A stretch of DNA of 64,000 nucleotides from the NCBI GenBank assembly GCA_948806215.1, contig CAQIDI010000001.1:62001-126000 (forward strand), in the 5' to 3' direction. The notes under the pieces were generated by a model. That model was given only the letters and a program-made list of their open reading frames with translations, was not told the DNA's origin and made no database searches. Source of the stretch: an uncultured Eubacteriales bacterium. Its GTDB lineage: Bacteria > Bacillota > Clostridia > Christensenellales > UBA1242. The position numbers were made by a program, and so were the translations under genes. The first letter of the stretch is position 1; the number at the start of each line of letters is the position of its first letter. Below are positions 44,225 through 51,548 of the stretch, one piece after another.

Positions 44225-44466
44225 AAGTTTAAAATGTAAATAGTAATATTTACTTACCTGAAAGGATTAAGACATATTTTCCCCTTTTCACTTTTTGTCG
44301 ATAATCCTAATTGTTAGATTAAATAATCTAACCAATTTAACATCGGATTTAATTAACATCCTCCCATCCTTTATTTTATCCTTATTTTTTGATTATTTTA
44401 TTTTTATCGTTAATTAAATCCAAACTTAATTTGTGAAAAAAAGCCACGTGTAGTGGCTTTTTTATT
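44223..44466 (+). ncRNA. Candidate structured small RNA with C-rich loops
   Basis: No ORF fits this spacer, but it holds nested perfect complementarity: P1 TTAAGTTT/AAACTTAA (44223-44230 with 44422-44429), P2 GTAAATA/TATTTAC (44236-44253), P3 GGATTA plus GAC (44264-44273 with 44297-44307), P4 GTTAGATTA/TAATCTAAC (44313-44332) and P5 GGATTTAATTAAC and its complement (44345-44357 with 44409-44421). P5 directly abuts P1. A terminator (44440-44463) ends it. P3 and P5 loops expose TTTTCCCC and ATCCTCCC, like the C-rich anti-Shine-Dalgarno loops of Bacillota sRNAs. A -10-like TCTAAT (44213-44218) exists without a clear -35. Strand is inferred from those loops. Confidence 0.55.
44440..44463. terminator. 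Bidirectional terminator
   Basis: AAAGCCAC-5-GTGGCTTT with T-runs both ways. It ends the putative sRNA on the plus strand and the secreted-protein gene on the minus strand. Confidence 0.85.
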
Positions 44467-45145
44467 TTACTAAACCCAACTTTAAAATTTTATTTTCGCT
44501 GTTTGTTAATTCAACGAAACTGGCAAAATAAAAGTTTGTGTTTAAATTAATATTTAATTTATTTACCACTAACAAGTTATACTTGTTTTGTTCATCGTTA
44601 AAATAAGGATAAATTTTATATTTAATAACATCAAAATCTAATTTATCACTGCCATTATAATCTATTAAAAAGCTTGAATCGTTTAAGTTAATGTCTAATA
44701 ATTCATTGCGCATATTAAGGCTTATTTTATTGTTTAAATTAAAGTCGTCGTAATTAAAAATTGGCTTTATTTCGCCATTTATAAATGCATAAATAATAAC
44801 TAACGGTTCGCCAATTTCGTTATTCACAGTTAACATTATTTGATTTAAGCCATCACCTAAAAAATCCCCTAAAAACATTTTTGGATTATAACCACATAAG
44901 TTATTAGTTAAAATTTCTTGCACTTCGCCATTTGTTTTTACAATAATTTTTATGTTTGTTTTAAATGATTTTGTTTCGTCGTATTCGTTATAAGTTAAAT
45001 AAACTTCGGATTTAACAAAGTTATCAATAACATTTCCCACCGCTTTATTATCGGAAAAATCGGTATCGGCGTGTGTTAAAATTGTTTTACAATTTGTGGC
45101 TAAGCATATTAGAACTATTATTAATATAAATTTTAATGCTCTCAT
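44462..45145 (-). CDS. Hypothetical secreted protein
   Basis: 227 residues. A signal peptide (FILIIVLICLATNC, about residues 6-20) is followed by a beta-rich exported domain. CLATNC does not match a clean lipobox, so whether it is lipidated is unclear. FLGDFLGDGLNQIMLTVN near 95 resembles FG-GAP-type repeats. No known family is recognised. The start has no visible Shine-Dalgarno. It lies downstream of fakA after a terminator. Confidence 0.6.
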   Translation of the reverse strand: MRALKFILIIVLICLATNCKTILTHADTDFSDNKAVGNVIDNFVKSEVYLTYNEYDETKSFKTNIKIIVKTNGEVQEILTNNLCGYNPKMFLGDFLGDGLNQIMLTVNNEIGEPLVIIYAFINGEIKPIFNYDDFNLNNKISLNMRNELLDINLNDSSFLIDYNGSDKLDFDVIKYKIYPYFNDEQNKYNLLVVNKLNINLNTNFYFASFVELTNSENKILKLGLVK

Positions 45146-45191
45146 ATTTTTAATATGTTTAAAATAATAAAATTAATTCAAAAACAACAAA

Positions 45192-45216
45192 AAAATAGGT
45201 GAAAACTCACCTATTC
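45192..45216 (-). terminator. Terminator of fakA
   Basis: A 9-bp perfect stem AATAGGTGA/TCACCTATT with a 4-nt loop and T-run. The fakA stop codon TAG lies in the stem. Confidence 0.88.
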
Positions 45217-46881
45217 TAAACTTATAATATAATAATAAACTGGTTGTCCGCCAGAAAGCAATGTTATATCGCAATCAGGATATTTTTCCGATAATTCAGA
45301 TTGCAAAATTTCTGCTTCTTCTTGTTTAATATCTTTGCCATAGAATAATGTTATGTTAACAATATCTTCGGTTTTAACTTTTTCTATTAAATCAATTGTA
45401 GTATCGTTAACAAGCAAGCCTTTTGCAAGAATTGCGCTATCGTCTAAACCAATAATATCGCCTTGATTTAGGTCAAATCCATCAACGTGAGTAGTTCTAA
45501 CAGCATAAGTAACTGAAGCAGATTTAACACTATCTTTGCTGCTTGTCATTGCTTCGATATTTTCTTCGGTTGAAGCATCAGGATTAAATGCTAATGCAGC
45601 AGAAACACCTTCTGGAACACTTTTTGTTGGAATAACGTGAATCAACTTTTTGGTTAATTCTTTGGCTTGTTCAGCTGCAAAAATAATATTTTTGTTGTTT
45701 GGTAGAACAAAAACTTCTTTAGCTGGAACTTTATCGCAAGCTTTTGCAATATCGTCGGCACTAGGATTCATAGTTTGTCCACCTTCGATAATGGCATCAA
45801 CCATAATATCGGTAAACACACTGGCAATTCCATCGCCCGGGGCAACTGCAACCATACCAAATTGTTTTAAATCCTGCATTTGAGCGGTGCGTTTACGCTT
45901 TAATTCGCGATTTTGCTCTAACATATTCTCGATTTTTAAGTTAATTAATTCCCCTAATTGCAATGCAAAGCCTAATGCCTTGTTTGGTTCGTTAGTGTGA
46001 ACGTGAACTTTAACAAGTTCTAAGTCGCCAATGCACACAACCGAATCGCCAATAGTTAATAAATTTTCACGAAGTTTATCAATATCGGAAACAGTTGTTT
46101 TCTTTTTCATATGAGTAACCATAAACTCGGTACAATATGCAAATTCTATGTCGCCTAGGTTTTCTAGATTAATTAAATAATCGTTAGAATCGCTTGATGA
46201 AGCCATATTTTGAGCATTGCTAGCATTTTGTGCGGTTATTTCTTCAACATTAATATCAATATCTTCGCCTAGTAACATTTTTTGCATACCAGTAAAAATA
46301 ACAAGCAATCCCCTACCGCCAGCATCAACAACACCAGCCTTTTTTAAAACTGGCAACATTTCTGGAGTTTGTTGTAAAATTGCTTCACCATCGTGAAGAA
46401 TAATTTCAAAAAATTCTTCAAAATCGGATACTTTTTTAGCAGCTTTATTAGCACATTCCGACATAACTCGAATAACAGTTAAAATTGTTCCTTCTTTTGG
46501 AACTGTTACTGCTTTATATGCTACTTGTGCGCCTTCAACTAAAGCTTTAGCAAAAAGCTTTGTTGTTAAATCGCCTTCGCATTTGCTAACAACATTTGAA
46601 ATGCCTTTTAATATTTGTGATAGAATAACACCCGAGTTACCACGAGCGCCACGAAGTGCACCTTTTGAAAGTGCATCGGATAGTGCGAAAAAGGAACTGT
46701 CGAGACAGTTATTAATCTCTCTTACAGCACTATTAAAAGTTAAACTCATATTTGTACCAGTGTCACCATCAGGAACTGGGAAAACGTTTAGGGAATCAAC
46801 AAATTTTTTATTATCTTCTAATACTTTAGCACCCGCAATTATCATTTTGCGGAACATTGTGCAATTTATAGTCTTTTGCAT
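45211..46881 (-). CDS. fakA: Fatty acid kinase catalytic subunit FakA (YloV, DAK2 domain)
   Basis: 556 residues. The DAK2 kinase domain at the N-terminus has NVFPVPDGDTGTNMSLTF (metal/ATP site, about 33-50) and KGALRGARGNSGVILSQI (about 70-90). The middle has AGVVDAGGRGLLVIF, and the C-terminal half corresponds to the FakB-interacting domain. With a FakB carrier it phosphorylates exogenous fatty acids for phospholipid synthesis. The order yloU-yloV next to rpmB is conserved. FakB is not in this window. Confidence 0.93.
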   Translation of the reverse strand: MQKTINCTMFRKMIIAGAKVLEDNKKFVDSLNVFPVPDGDTGTNMSLTFNSAVREINNCLDSSFFALSDALSKGALRGARGNSGVILSQILKGISNVVSKCEGDLTTKLFAKALVEGAQVAYKAVTVPKEGTILTVIRVMSECANKAAKKVSDFEEFFEIILHDGEAILQQTPEMLPVLKKAGVVDAGGRGLLVIFTGMQKMLLGEDIDINVEEITAQNASNAQNMASSSDSNDYLINLENLGDIEFAYCTEFMVTHMKKKTTVSDIDKLRENLLTIGDSVVCIGDLELVKVHVHTNEPNKALGFALQLGELINLKIENMLEQNRELKRKRTAQMQDLKQFGMVAVAPGDGIASVFTDIMVDAIIEGGQTMNPSADDIAKACDKVPAKEVFVLPNNKNIIFAAEQAKELTKKLIHVIPTKSVPEGVSAALAFNPDASTEENIEAMTSSKDSVKSASVTYAVRTTHVDGFDLNQGDIIGLDDSAILAKGLLVNDTTIDLIEKVKTEDIVNITLFYGKDIKQEEAEILQSELSEKYPDCDITLLSGGQPVYYYIISLE

Positions 46882-46923
46882 TACTACTCCTTCAATACTA
46901 CAGAAAAAACCGTATGAAAAAAG

Positions 46924-47274
46924 TTAAACTCTAACGCCTACTACATTAACGTTAACAGAGTCAATAATCATACCGGTGAATTGTTCTAATTTATATTTAA
47001 CTGATTTTTTTAATGAATCGGCAACAGCGCCAATAGAAACACCATATTTTAAAATTACATAAAGGTCAACATAAATTCTGTTATTAACAGTTAAAATTTT
47101 GATACCTTTACTAATGGTTTGTTTTTTAAATAATCCGGAAAAGCTGTCGGTTAACTTTTGGCTAACCAAATCAACTACTCCATAGCAATCCCTAGCAATA
47201 TAACCAGTAACGGTTGCAATTGCATCATTGGAAATTGTAATATTACCATAAGCATTACTTGTTTTTACTGCCAC
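46924..47274 (-). CDS. yloU: Asp23/Gls24-family envelope stress protein YloU
   Basis: 116 residues from GTG 47274, which has AAAGGAG 8 nt upstream; an earlier TTG at 47301 reads through that ribosome site. NAYGNITISNDAIATVTGYIA, VDLYVILKYGVSI and a VxxSVNVNVVGVRV end are the Asp23 signatures. Such small cytoplasmic proteins associate with the membrane in envelope stress or act with FakA. It is the first gene of yloU-fakA. Confidence 0.9.
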   Translation of the reverse strand: MAVKTSNAYGNITISNDAIATVTGYIARDCYGVVDLVSQKLTDSFSGLFKKQTISKGIKILTVNNRIYVDLYVILKYGVSIGAVADSLKKSVKYKLEQFTGMIIDSVNVNVVGVRV

Positions 47275-47311
47275 TAAAAGTCTCCTTTTAAAATTACACA
47301 ATAAAATTAGT

Positions 47312-47363
47312 GCAAGGGGCTTGCATACAACTATATATTACATTATTTACAATAATTTGTAAA
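47312..47363 (-). promoter_or_regulatory. yloU promoter with overlapping inverted repeats
   Basis: Minus-strand TTTACA (47358-47363), 17-nt spacer, TAATAT (47335-47340). A perfect TTTACAA-4-TTGTAAA repeat (47346-47363) overlaps the -35 and could be an operator. A TGCAAG-3-CTTGCA hairpin (47311-47325) lies in the leader. The yloU-rpmB spacer is about 307 bp; the remaining 47364-47510 shows nothing clear. Confidence 0.55.
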
Positions 47364-47515
47364 TCAAAATATTAAAAAAAGTGTTTTAATGCTTTAGTTA
47401 TGCGTTTTTTAATATTTTATTAACTTAAATTTATGCCTAAACAATGCCATTTATTAACAAACATAAGTTATGCAAAATAAAATAATTAAAATATTACAAT
47501 TTTTTACTTTTTTTC

Positions 47516-47544
47516 TTGATTATTAAAATTTATTTTGTTATAAT
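47516..47544 (+). promoter_or_regulatory. rpmB promoter
   Basis: TTGATT (47516-47521), 17-nt spacer, TATAAT (47539-47544), 38 nt before the ATG. Confidence 0.85.
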
Positions 47545-47581
47545 GTATTGCAGTTTAAGAAAACTTATCGGAGGATGTATT

Positions 47582-47767
47582 ATGCCAAAAGTATGTTATA
47601 TTTGTGGAAAAGGTAAAACAAGTGGCAATCAAGTTAGCCATTCACATATTGCTACAAAACGCACTTGGAGTGCAAATTTACAAAAGAAAGCTATTGAAAT
47701 TGATGGCAAACCTGAAAATAAATATATTTGCACAAAATGCCTAAAAACACTTAAAAAAGAAAATTAA
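47582..47767 (+). CDS. rpmB: 50S ribosomal protein L28 (zinc-binding form)
   Basis: 61 residues. PKVCYICGKGKTSGNQVSHS and RTWSANLQ are L28 signatures. Two CxxC pairs (CYIC, CTKC) show the zinc-binding version. GGAGG precedes ATG 47582. Upstream in-frame codons lie within the promoter. Divergent from yloU-fakA as in Bacillus. Confidence 0.97.
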   Translation: MPKVCYICGKGKTSGNQVSHSHIATKRTWSANLQKKAIEIDGKPENKYICTKCLKTLKKEN

Positions 47768-47778
47768 TTAAAAAAATT

Positions 47779-47801
47779 ATGCCAAACCTTGGCATTTTTT
47801 T
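47779..47801 (+). terminator. rpmB terminator
   Basis: ATGCCAA-3-TTGGCAT followed by seven Ts, 12 nt after the stop. Confidence 0.88.
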
Positions 47802-47812
47802 ATTAAAAATTA

Positions 47813-47837
47813 AGAGAGCACCCACTGCTCTCTTTTT
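47813..47837. terminator. Bidirectional terminator between rpmB and spoVM
   Basis: AGAGAGCA-5-TGCTCTCT with T-rich tails on both sides. It closes the convergent rpmB and spoVM-like units. Confidence 0.88.
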
Positions 47838-47856
47838 GCACTTTAAATTTTATGTA

Positions 47857-47937
47857 TTAGTTATTAAATTGTGATTTAAAAATAAGTTTGAATAGTGGAC
47901 ATAGTATTTTAGGACATTTAAAACAATAAATTTTCAT
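47857..47937 (-). CDS. spoVM: SpoVM-like 26-residue sporulation peptide
   Basis: A 26-codon ORF: it begins MKIYCFKCPKILCPLFKLI and ends with FKSQFNN. B. subtilis SpoVM is also 26 residues and begins MKFYTIKLPKFLGGIVRAM. Aligned without gaps, M1, K2, Y4, K7, P9, K10, L12 and S22 are identical and five to six others are conservative, including the key P9. The genomic place, between rpe/(thiN) and rpmB on the rpe strand, is exactly that of spoVM in Bacillus. AGAGGT lies 4-5 nt before the ATG and a terminator follows. SpoVM marks the curved forespore membrane for SpoIVA and coat assembly. Three cysteines (5, 8, 13) are unusual. Confidence 0.8.
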   Translation of the reverse strand: MKIYCFKCPKILCPLFKLIFKSQFNN

Positions 47938-47965
47938 ATTTACCTCTAATTTTTAGCATTTTTAT

Positions 47966-47997
47966 ATTATATGAAAATTAGTTATTTTTTGATATTA
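47966..47997 (-). promoter_or_regulatory. Possible sigma-E promoter of spoVM
   Basis: Minus-strand CATATAAT (47966-47973), one base from the sigma-E -10 CATACAAT, with TAATATC (47991-47997) upstream. The gap of 17 nt is longer than the usual 13-15, so the -35 is doubtful. TATAAT also fits the housekeeping sigma. Confidence 0.4.
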
Positions 47998-48004
47998 ATT
48001 AAAA

Positions 48005-48023
48005 AACACCTAGTTTAGGTGTT
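48005..48023 (-). terminator. Terminator of the pnuC end of the operon
   Basis: AACACCTA-3-TAGGTGTT followed on the minus strand by TTTT. It overlaps the pnuC stop and isolates spoVM from the operon. Confidence 0.85.
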
Positions 48024-48719
48024 ATTTTTATTATCGTTTGCCTGAATTCGTTTTATTTTTGCCCAATTTATTACGCCATAAATATCGTTAATTAAAAATG
48101 CAAACATTGTTATTAAAACATTAAGTAAACCAATATCGCCATTAATAACTGGTATTAACCATAAAATTATAACAAACACATCGTCAAAACAATATGCCAC
48201 AAAGCTAAGGTCGCTACGGCGCATAGCCAAATAGTTCGCCATACCCGAAAACATTACGGCAAGTGCACTGGTTAGTGCTTGCGGAGTGTTTAAAAACTTT
48301 AGTAAAAAATAAAAGCCAACAAAAAGTGTAACAAAACCAAATATGAACAAAACTATTTCTAGCTTTGTTATTTTTCTTATTTTAACCACTTTATTTTGTT
48401 GATTTTTAAACCAGTTAATAATGGAAGAAATATAAAGCGGAACTGTTATGCACAAATGCCAAATTGATTCACCATAATAATCGTTTTGAAAAGATATGTA
48501 AATATAAACACTAATGCCAACTAAACCAAAAATGTAGGCATACCACTTTCCTTTAACCAATAAAAAGGCACAAAGCAAAATGGTTGTTGAATAAAGAGTT
48601 GATAAAAATGGTTGCTTAAAAACAATGCCTAAAACAATAAATGCAATTTCAAATATTGTTATAAAACTTATTTCAAACCAATTCCATTCGCTAAAATAGT
48701 TTTTTATTTTATTTAACAT
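48015..48719 (-). CDS. PnuC-family vitamin (nicotinamide riboside or thiamine) transporter
   Basis: 234 residues with seven or eight helices. ESIWHLCITVPLYI near 85, YLAMRRSDLSFVAYCFDD near 165 and FLINDIYGVINW near the end are PnuC signatures. Family members import nicotinamide riboside (PnuC), thiamine (PnuT) or riboflavin (PnuX). The place is usually occupied by thiN, thiamine diphosphokinase, in the rsgA-rpe-thiN order, so thiamine is a plausible substrate, by inference. Its ATG overlaps the rpe stop by 11 nt. Confidence 0.85.
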   Translation of the reverse strand: MLNKIKNYFSEWNWFEISFITIFEIAFIVLGIVFKQPFLSTLYSTTILLCAFLLVKGKWYAYIFGLVGISVYIYISFQNDYYGESIWHLCITVPLYISSIINWFKNQQNKVVKIRKITKLEIVLFIFGFVTLFVGFYFLLKFLNTPQALTSALAVMFSGMANYLAMRRSDLSFVAYCFDDVFVIILWLIPVINGDIGLLNVLITMFAFLINDIYGVINWAKIKRIQANDNKNNT

Positions 48720-49380
48720 TGCTTGAAATTTCCTTAACTTTTTTTATAAAAGCTTCGCGATTTTGTGCTTTATAAATCGCATTACCCATAACAGCAATAT
48801 CCATTCCGTTTTTATAAAGCCTTAAAAAGTTTTCGGCATTAACTCCGCCATCAACTTCTAACTTTATGTTATAGTTATTATCTAAAATATAGTTTTTTAA
48901 ATCGTTTAGTTTTTGATAAGTTTCTTCTATAAACTTTTGTCCACTTTTACCCGGTTCAACACTCATAATTAAAACCAAATCGCAATATGGCAAATATGGC
49001 TTTAAAACACGCCAATCGGTGTTTGGTTTAATGCTAATACCAGCCAAAATTTTGTGTTTATGAATTTGTTCTAAGGCATAGTATATATTGTTTTTGTTTT
49101 CAAAACTTTCATAGTGAATTGTTATAATTGTTGGACGGCAAGCCTTATAACGCTCGATTTGAACTAATGGGTCGCTAACCATTAAGTGAACATCTAAAGC
49201 TATGGTGGAATTTTGATTAACCTCTAATAATTTTTGTAAGCTTAAGCATTTTGCTGGTACAAAGCTACCATCCATAACATCGCAGTGCATAAAGTCTGCG
49301 CCAGATTGTTCGCATTCTTTAACATAATTAACCAAAACATCTTCGTTTTCTGGATTTGTGCTTGGTGCAATTTTAATCAT
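48709..49380 (-). CDS. rpe: Ribulose-phosphate 3-epimerase
   Basis: 223 residues, TIM barrel. IAPSTNPENED, FMHCDVMDGSFVPA (metal ligands H, D), DVHLMV, VLIMSVEPGKSGQKF and EVDGGVNAEN are the family motifs. It interconverts ribulose-5-phosphate and xylulose-5-phosphate. N has replaced the usual F/L in the first motif (PSTNP). It overlaps the rsgA stop by 8 nt through ATGATTAA. Confidence 0.95.
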   Translation of the reverse strand: MIKIAPSTNPENEDVLVNYVKECEQSGADFMHCDVMDGSFVPAKCLSLQKLLEVNQNSTIALDVHLMVSDPLVQIERYKACRPTIITIHYESFENKNNIYYALEQIHKHKILAGISIKPNTDWRVLKPYLPYCDLVLIMSVEPGKSGQKFIEETYQKLNDLKNYILDNNYNIKLEVDGGVNAENFLRLYKNGMDIAVMGNAIYKAQNREAFIKKVKEISSNVK

Positions 49381-50245
49381 ATTTTTTATCCCAACTTTCT
49401 TTTAATTTTTTATATATTGTAACATATCGATTATAGCGATTTATGCTAAGTTTATTATTGTTTACTGCATTTGCAACGCCACAATTAGCATCGTTAATAT
49501 TAGTGTGACAACAGTTGGAAAACTTGCATTTATATTGGCTAAAATCGGCATAATATTCCTTTAAATCGCTAGGCTCTAAGTCTAGCACTTCAAGCATACT
49601 AAACCCCGGTGTGTCGGCAACTAAACAATTATCAAAGCTAAATATTTCACAAACTCTGGTGGTGTGTTTGCCACGATCAACTTTTTTGCTAAGAATATTT
49701 GTTTGCTGATTAATTTGCGGGCTTAAAGCATTTAGTAGCGAACTTTTTCCAACTGCACTTTGCCCTGCAAAAACTGTGAATTTGTTTTTTAATATTTCTT
49801 TTAAATTGCTAACCTGATTGTTAACAGCCGAAGTTTGAATAATGCTTGTTACAACTCCACTATAATCGTTAATAACATCTAACAAAAACTTATCGGTTGT
49901 TGTATCAATTTTATTAATAACCAAAATTGGATTAATGGCGTGCATATTACAATAAACTATTAGTTTATCAACTAAATAAAAATCGGGTGCTGGGCTTGGT
50001 GCTATTACTATTACTAGTTGATCAACATTTGCAACTGTTGGTCTTATTAAATTGTTTTTTCGTGGCAAAATAGCTGTTATAACAAAATTGTTGCTATAAT
50101 CATCTTTTTTAATATTAACAATATCGCCAACAAGAAGTTTTATTTCCTTTTTTAAATTTCCTGTTGGTGTTGCAAGCACTGTTTCACCTGAATTAAGTTT
50201 TACTGTTGCGTTGCCAGAAAGTATTTTAATTATTCTTGCTTCCAC
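49373..50245 (-). CDS. rsgA: Small ribosomal subunit biogenesis GTPase RsgA
   Basis: 290 residues. N-terminal OB fold, then a circularly permuted GTPase: NKID (G4, about 112), GQSAVGKSSLLNAL (G1, about 165) and DTPGF (G3, about 213). The zinc finger is in KCKFSNCCHTNINDANC (about 240-258). It checks late 30S maturation. GTG start. It directly follows rlmN, without the stp-prkC pair found there in Bacillus. Confidence 0.95.
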   Translation of the reverse strand: MEARIIKILSGNATVKLNSGETVLATPTGNLKKEIKLLVGDIVNIKKDDYSNNFVITAILPRKNNLIRPTVANVDQLVIVIAPSPAPDFYLVDKLIVYCNMHAINPILVINKIDTTTDKFLLDVINDYSGVVTSIIQTSAVNNQVSNLKEILKNKFTVFAGQSAVGKSSLLNALSPQINQQTNILSKKVDRGKHTTRVCEIFSFDNCLVADTPGFSMLEVLDLEPSDLKEYYADFSQYKCKFSNCCHTNINDANCGVANAVNNNKLSINRYNRYVTIYKKLKESWDKKYD

Positions 50246-50249
50246 TTAT

Positions 50250-51548
50250 TTACCTATATTTTTGTTTGCTATTAGTTTTTGTAATTTTATTAAAAGCTTG
50301 ATTTCTTGCTTGTTTAACATTTGGATTTTTAGATTTTAGTTTATCGTTTTTGTTGGTTAAATTTTTCGCATTTTTACTAAATTTATTATTTGATTTAAAT
50401 TTTGATTTATTATCTAAATTGCGCTGCTTTTTAACATTTTGCGTAGTAGTTTTTTTGGTTTGAATATCCTTTGATATAACCGCGGTTGTTTTAACTTTTT
50501 GAACCTTGTTAGTTTGCAAGTTTAACTCTTTATTTCTAAGTTGACCGCAAGCGCCATCAATATCGTCGCCAAGACTACGTCTTATTGTTGCACTTGTTCC
50601 ATTAATTAAAAGTTCACGCAAAAATAAATTCATTTTGTTTTCTAATGTTCCAATAAGTCCGCGTTCGGTTACATCGTTTAATCTTATTAAATTAACGTGA
50701 CAAGTTAAGTTTTCTAACAATGCACTAAGTTCTCTGGCACATTCTAAACTATCGTTAACACCTTTAATTAGTGCATATTCGATTATAACTCTGCGATTAG
50801 TTAAAGTGTAATAGTATTTTGCCGCTTCAATAACACTTTCTATAGTGTAGCTTTTAGATATTGGCATTATTTCACGCCTAATTTTATTATTTGGTGCGTG
50901 TAATGATATTGCAAGAGTTACATTTAGCCCTAAATCGGCTAGTTTTTCGATTTTAGGAACTAATCCGCAAGTGGAAACTGTTATGTTTCTAACGCTAAAA
51001 TTCAATCCATTTTCGCTAGTAACTAACTTTAAAAATTTTGCCACATTATCAAAATTATCAAGTGGTTCGCCTGAACCCATTAAAACAATATTTGTTATTG
51101 CTCTATCTTTGGCTGTTCCCTTTAAGTATGCATTAACTGCAGTTATTTGCCCTAAAATTTCGCCAGCACTAAGGTTTCTTACAAAGTTTAATCCGCTAGC
51201 GCAAAAAGCACAATTCATTTTGCAACCAACTTGTGTGCTAACACACAAAGTTTTTCCAAACTTATATTGCATTAAAACGCCTTCGATTAAATTATTATCG
51301 TTTAGTTTAAATAAAAATTTTATGGTTTTATCTTTAGATTTAAAAGTTTTATATATTTTAACAGCTTGAAATTTTGCACCACTTATAGAAACTTTATCTA
51401 AAAAGGCTTTTGGCAAAACAGTTGAATCTGAAAAATCCTTACCGTTTAAAATATCGGTATAAAGTTGTTTTGCTCTAAATTTTGGTTCGTTTAAAGAAGT
51501 AACATAGTTTGTTATTTCTTCTAAATCGTAATCTAATAAATTAATCAT
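50250..51548 (-). CDS. rlmN: 23S rRNA/tRNA adenine-C2 methyltransferase RlmN with long basic tail
   Basis: 432 residues versus about 345 in most species. The radical-SAM cluster is CKMNCAFC (about 109-116). The two methyl-carrying cysteines are represented by CVSTQVG and the C-terminal DGACGQLR (about 335). It methylates A2503 in 23S rRNA and A37 in some tRNAs. Residues about 345-432 are a lysine- and asparagine-rich disordered extension (TKKTTTQNVKKQRN and similar). The ATG overlaps the rsmB stop by 8 nt through ATGATTAA. Confidence 0.94.
   Translation of the reverse strand: MINLLDYDLEEITNYVTSLNEPKFRAKQLYTDILNGKDFSDSTVLPKAFLDKVSISGAKFQAVKIYKTFKSKDKTIKFLFKLNDNNLIEGVLMQYKFGKTLCVSTQVGCKMNCAFCASGLNFVRNLSAGEILGQITAVNAYLKGTAKDRAITNIVLMGSGEPLDNFDNVAKFLKLVTSENGLNFSVRNITVSTCGLVPKIEKLADLGLNVTLAISLHAPNNKIRREIMPISKSYTIESVIEAAKYYYTLTNRRVIIEYALIKGVNDSLECARELSALLENLTCHVNLIRLNDVTERGLIGTLENKMNLFLRELLINGTSATIRRSLGDDIDGACGQLRNKELNLQTNKVQKVKTTAVISKDIQTKKTTTQNVKKQRNLDNKSKFKSNNKFSKNAKNLTNKNDKLKSKNPNVKQARNQAFNKITKTNSKQKYR

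Noticed and set aside
44288..44359. 23-codon minus-strand ORF inside the candidate sRNA
   Set aside because: GGGAGG touches its ATG with no spacing, the product has no recognisable feature, and the base-paired arms explain the sequence better.
47966..47997. Firm sigma-E promoter for spoVM
   Set aside because: Only the -10 is convincing. The distance to the -35-like TAATATC is longer than the normal sigma-E spacing, so it is listed at low confidence.
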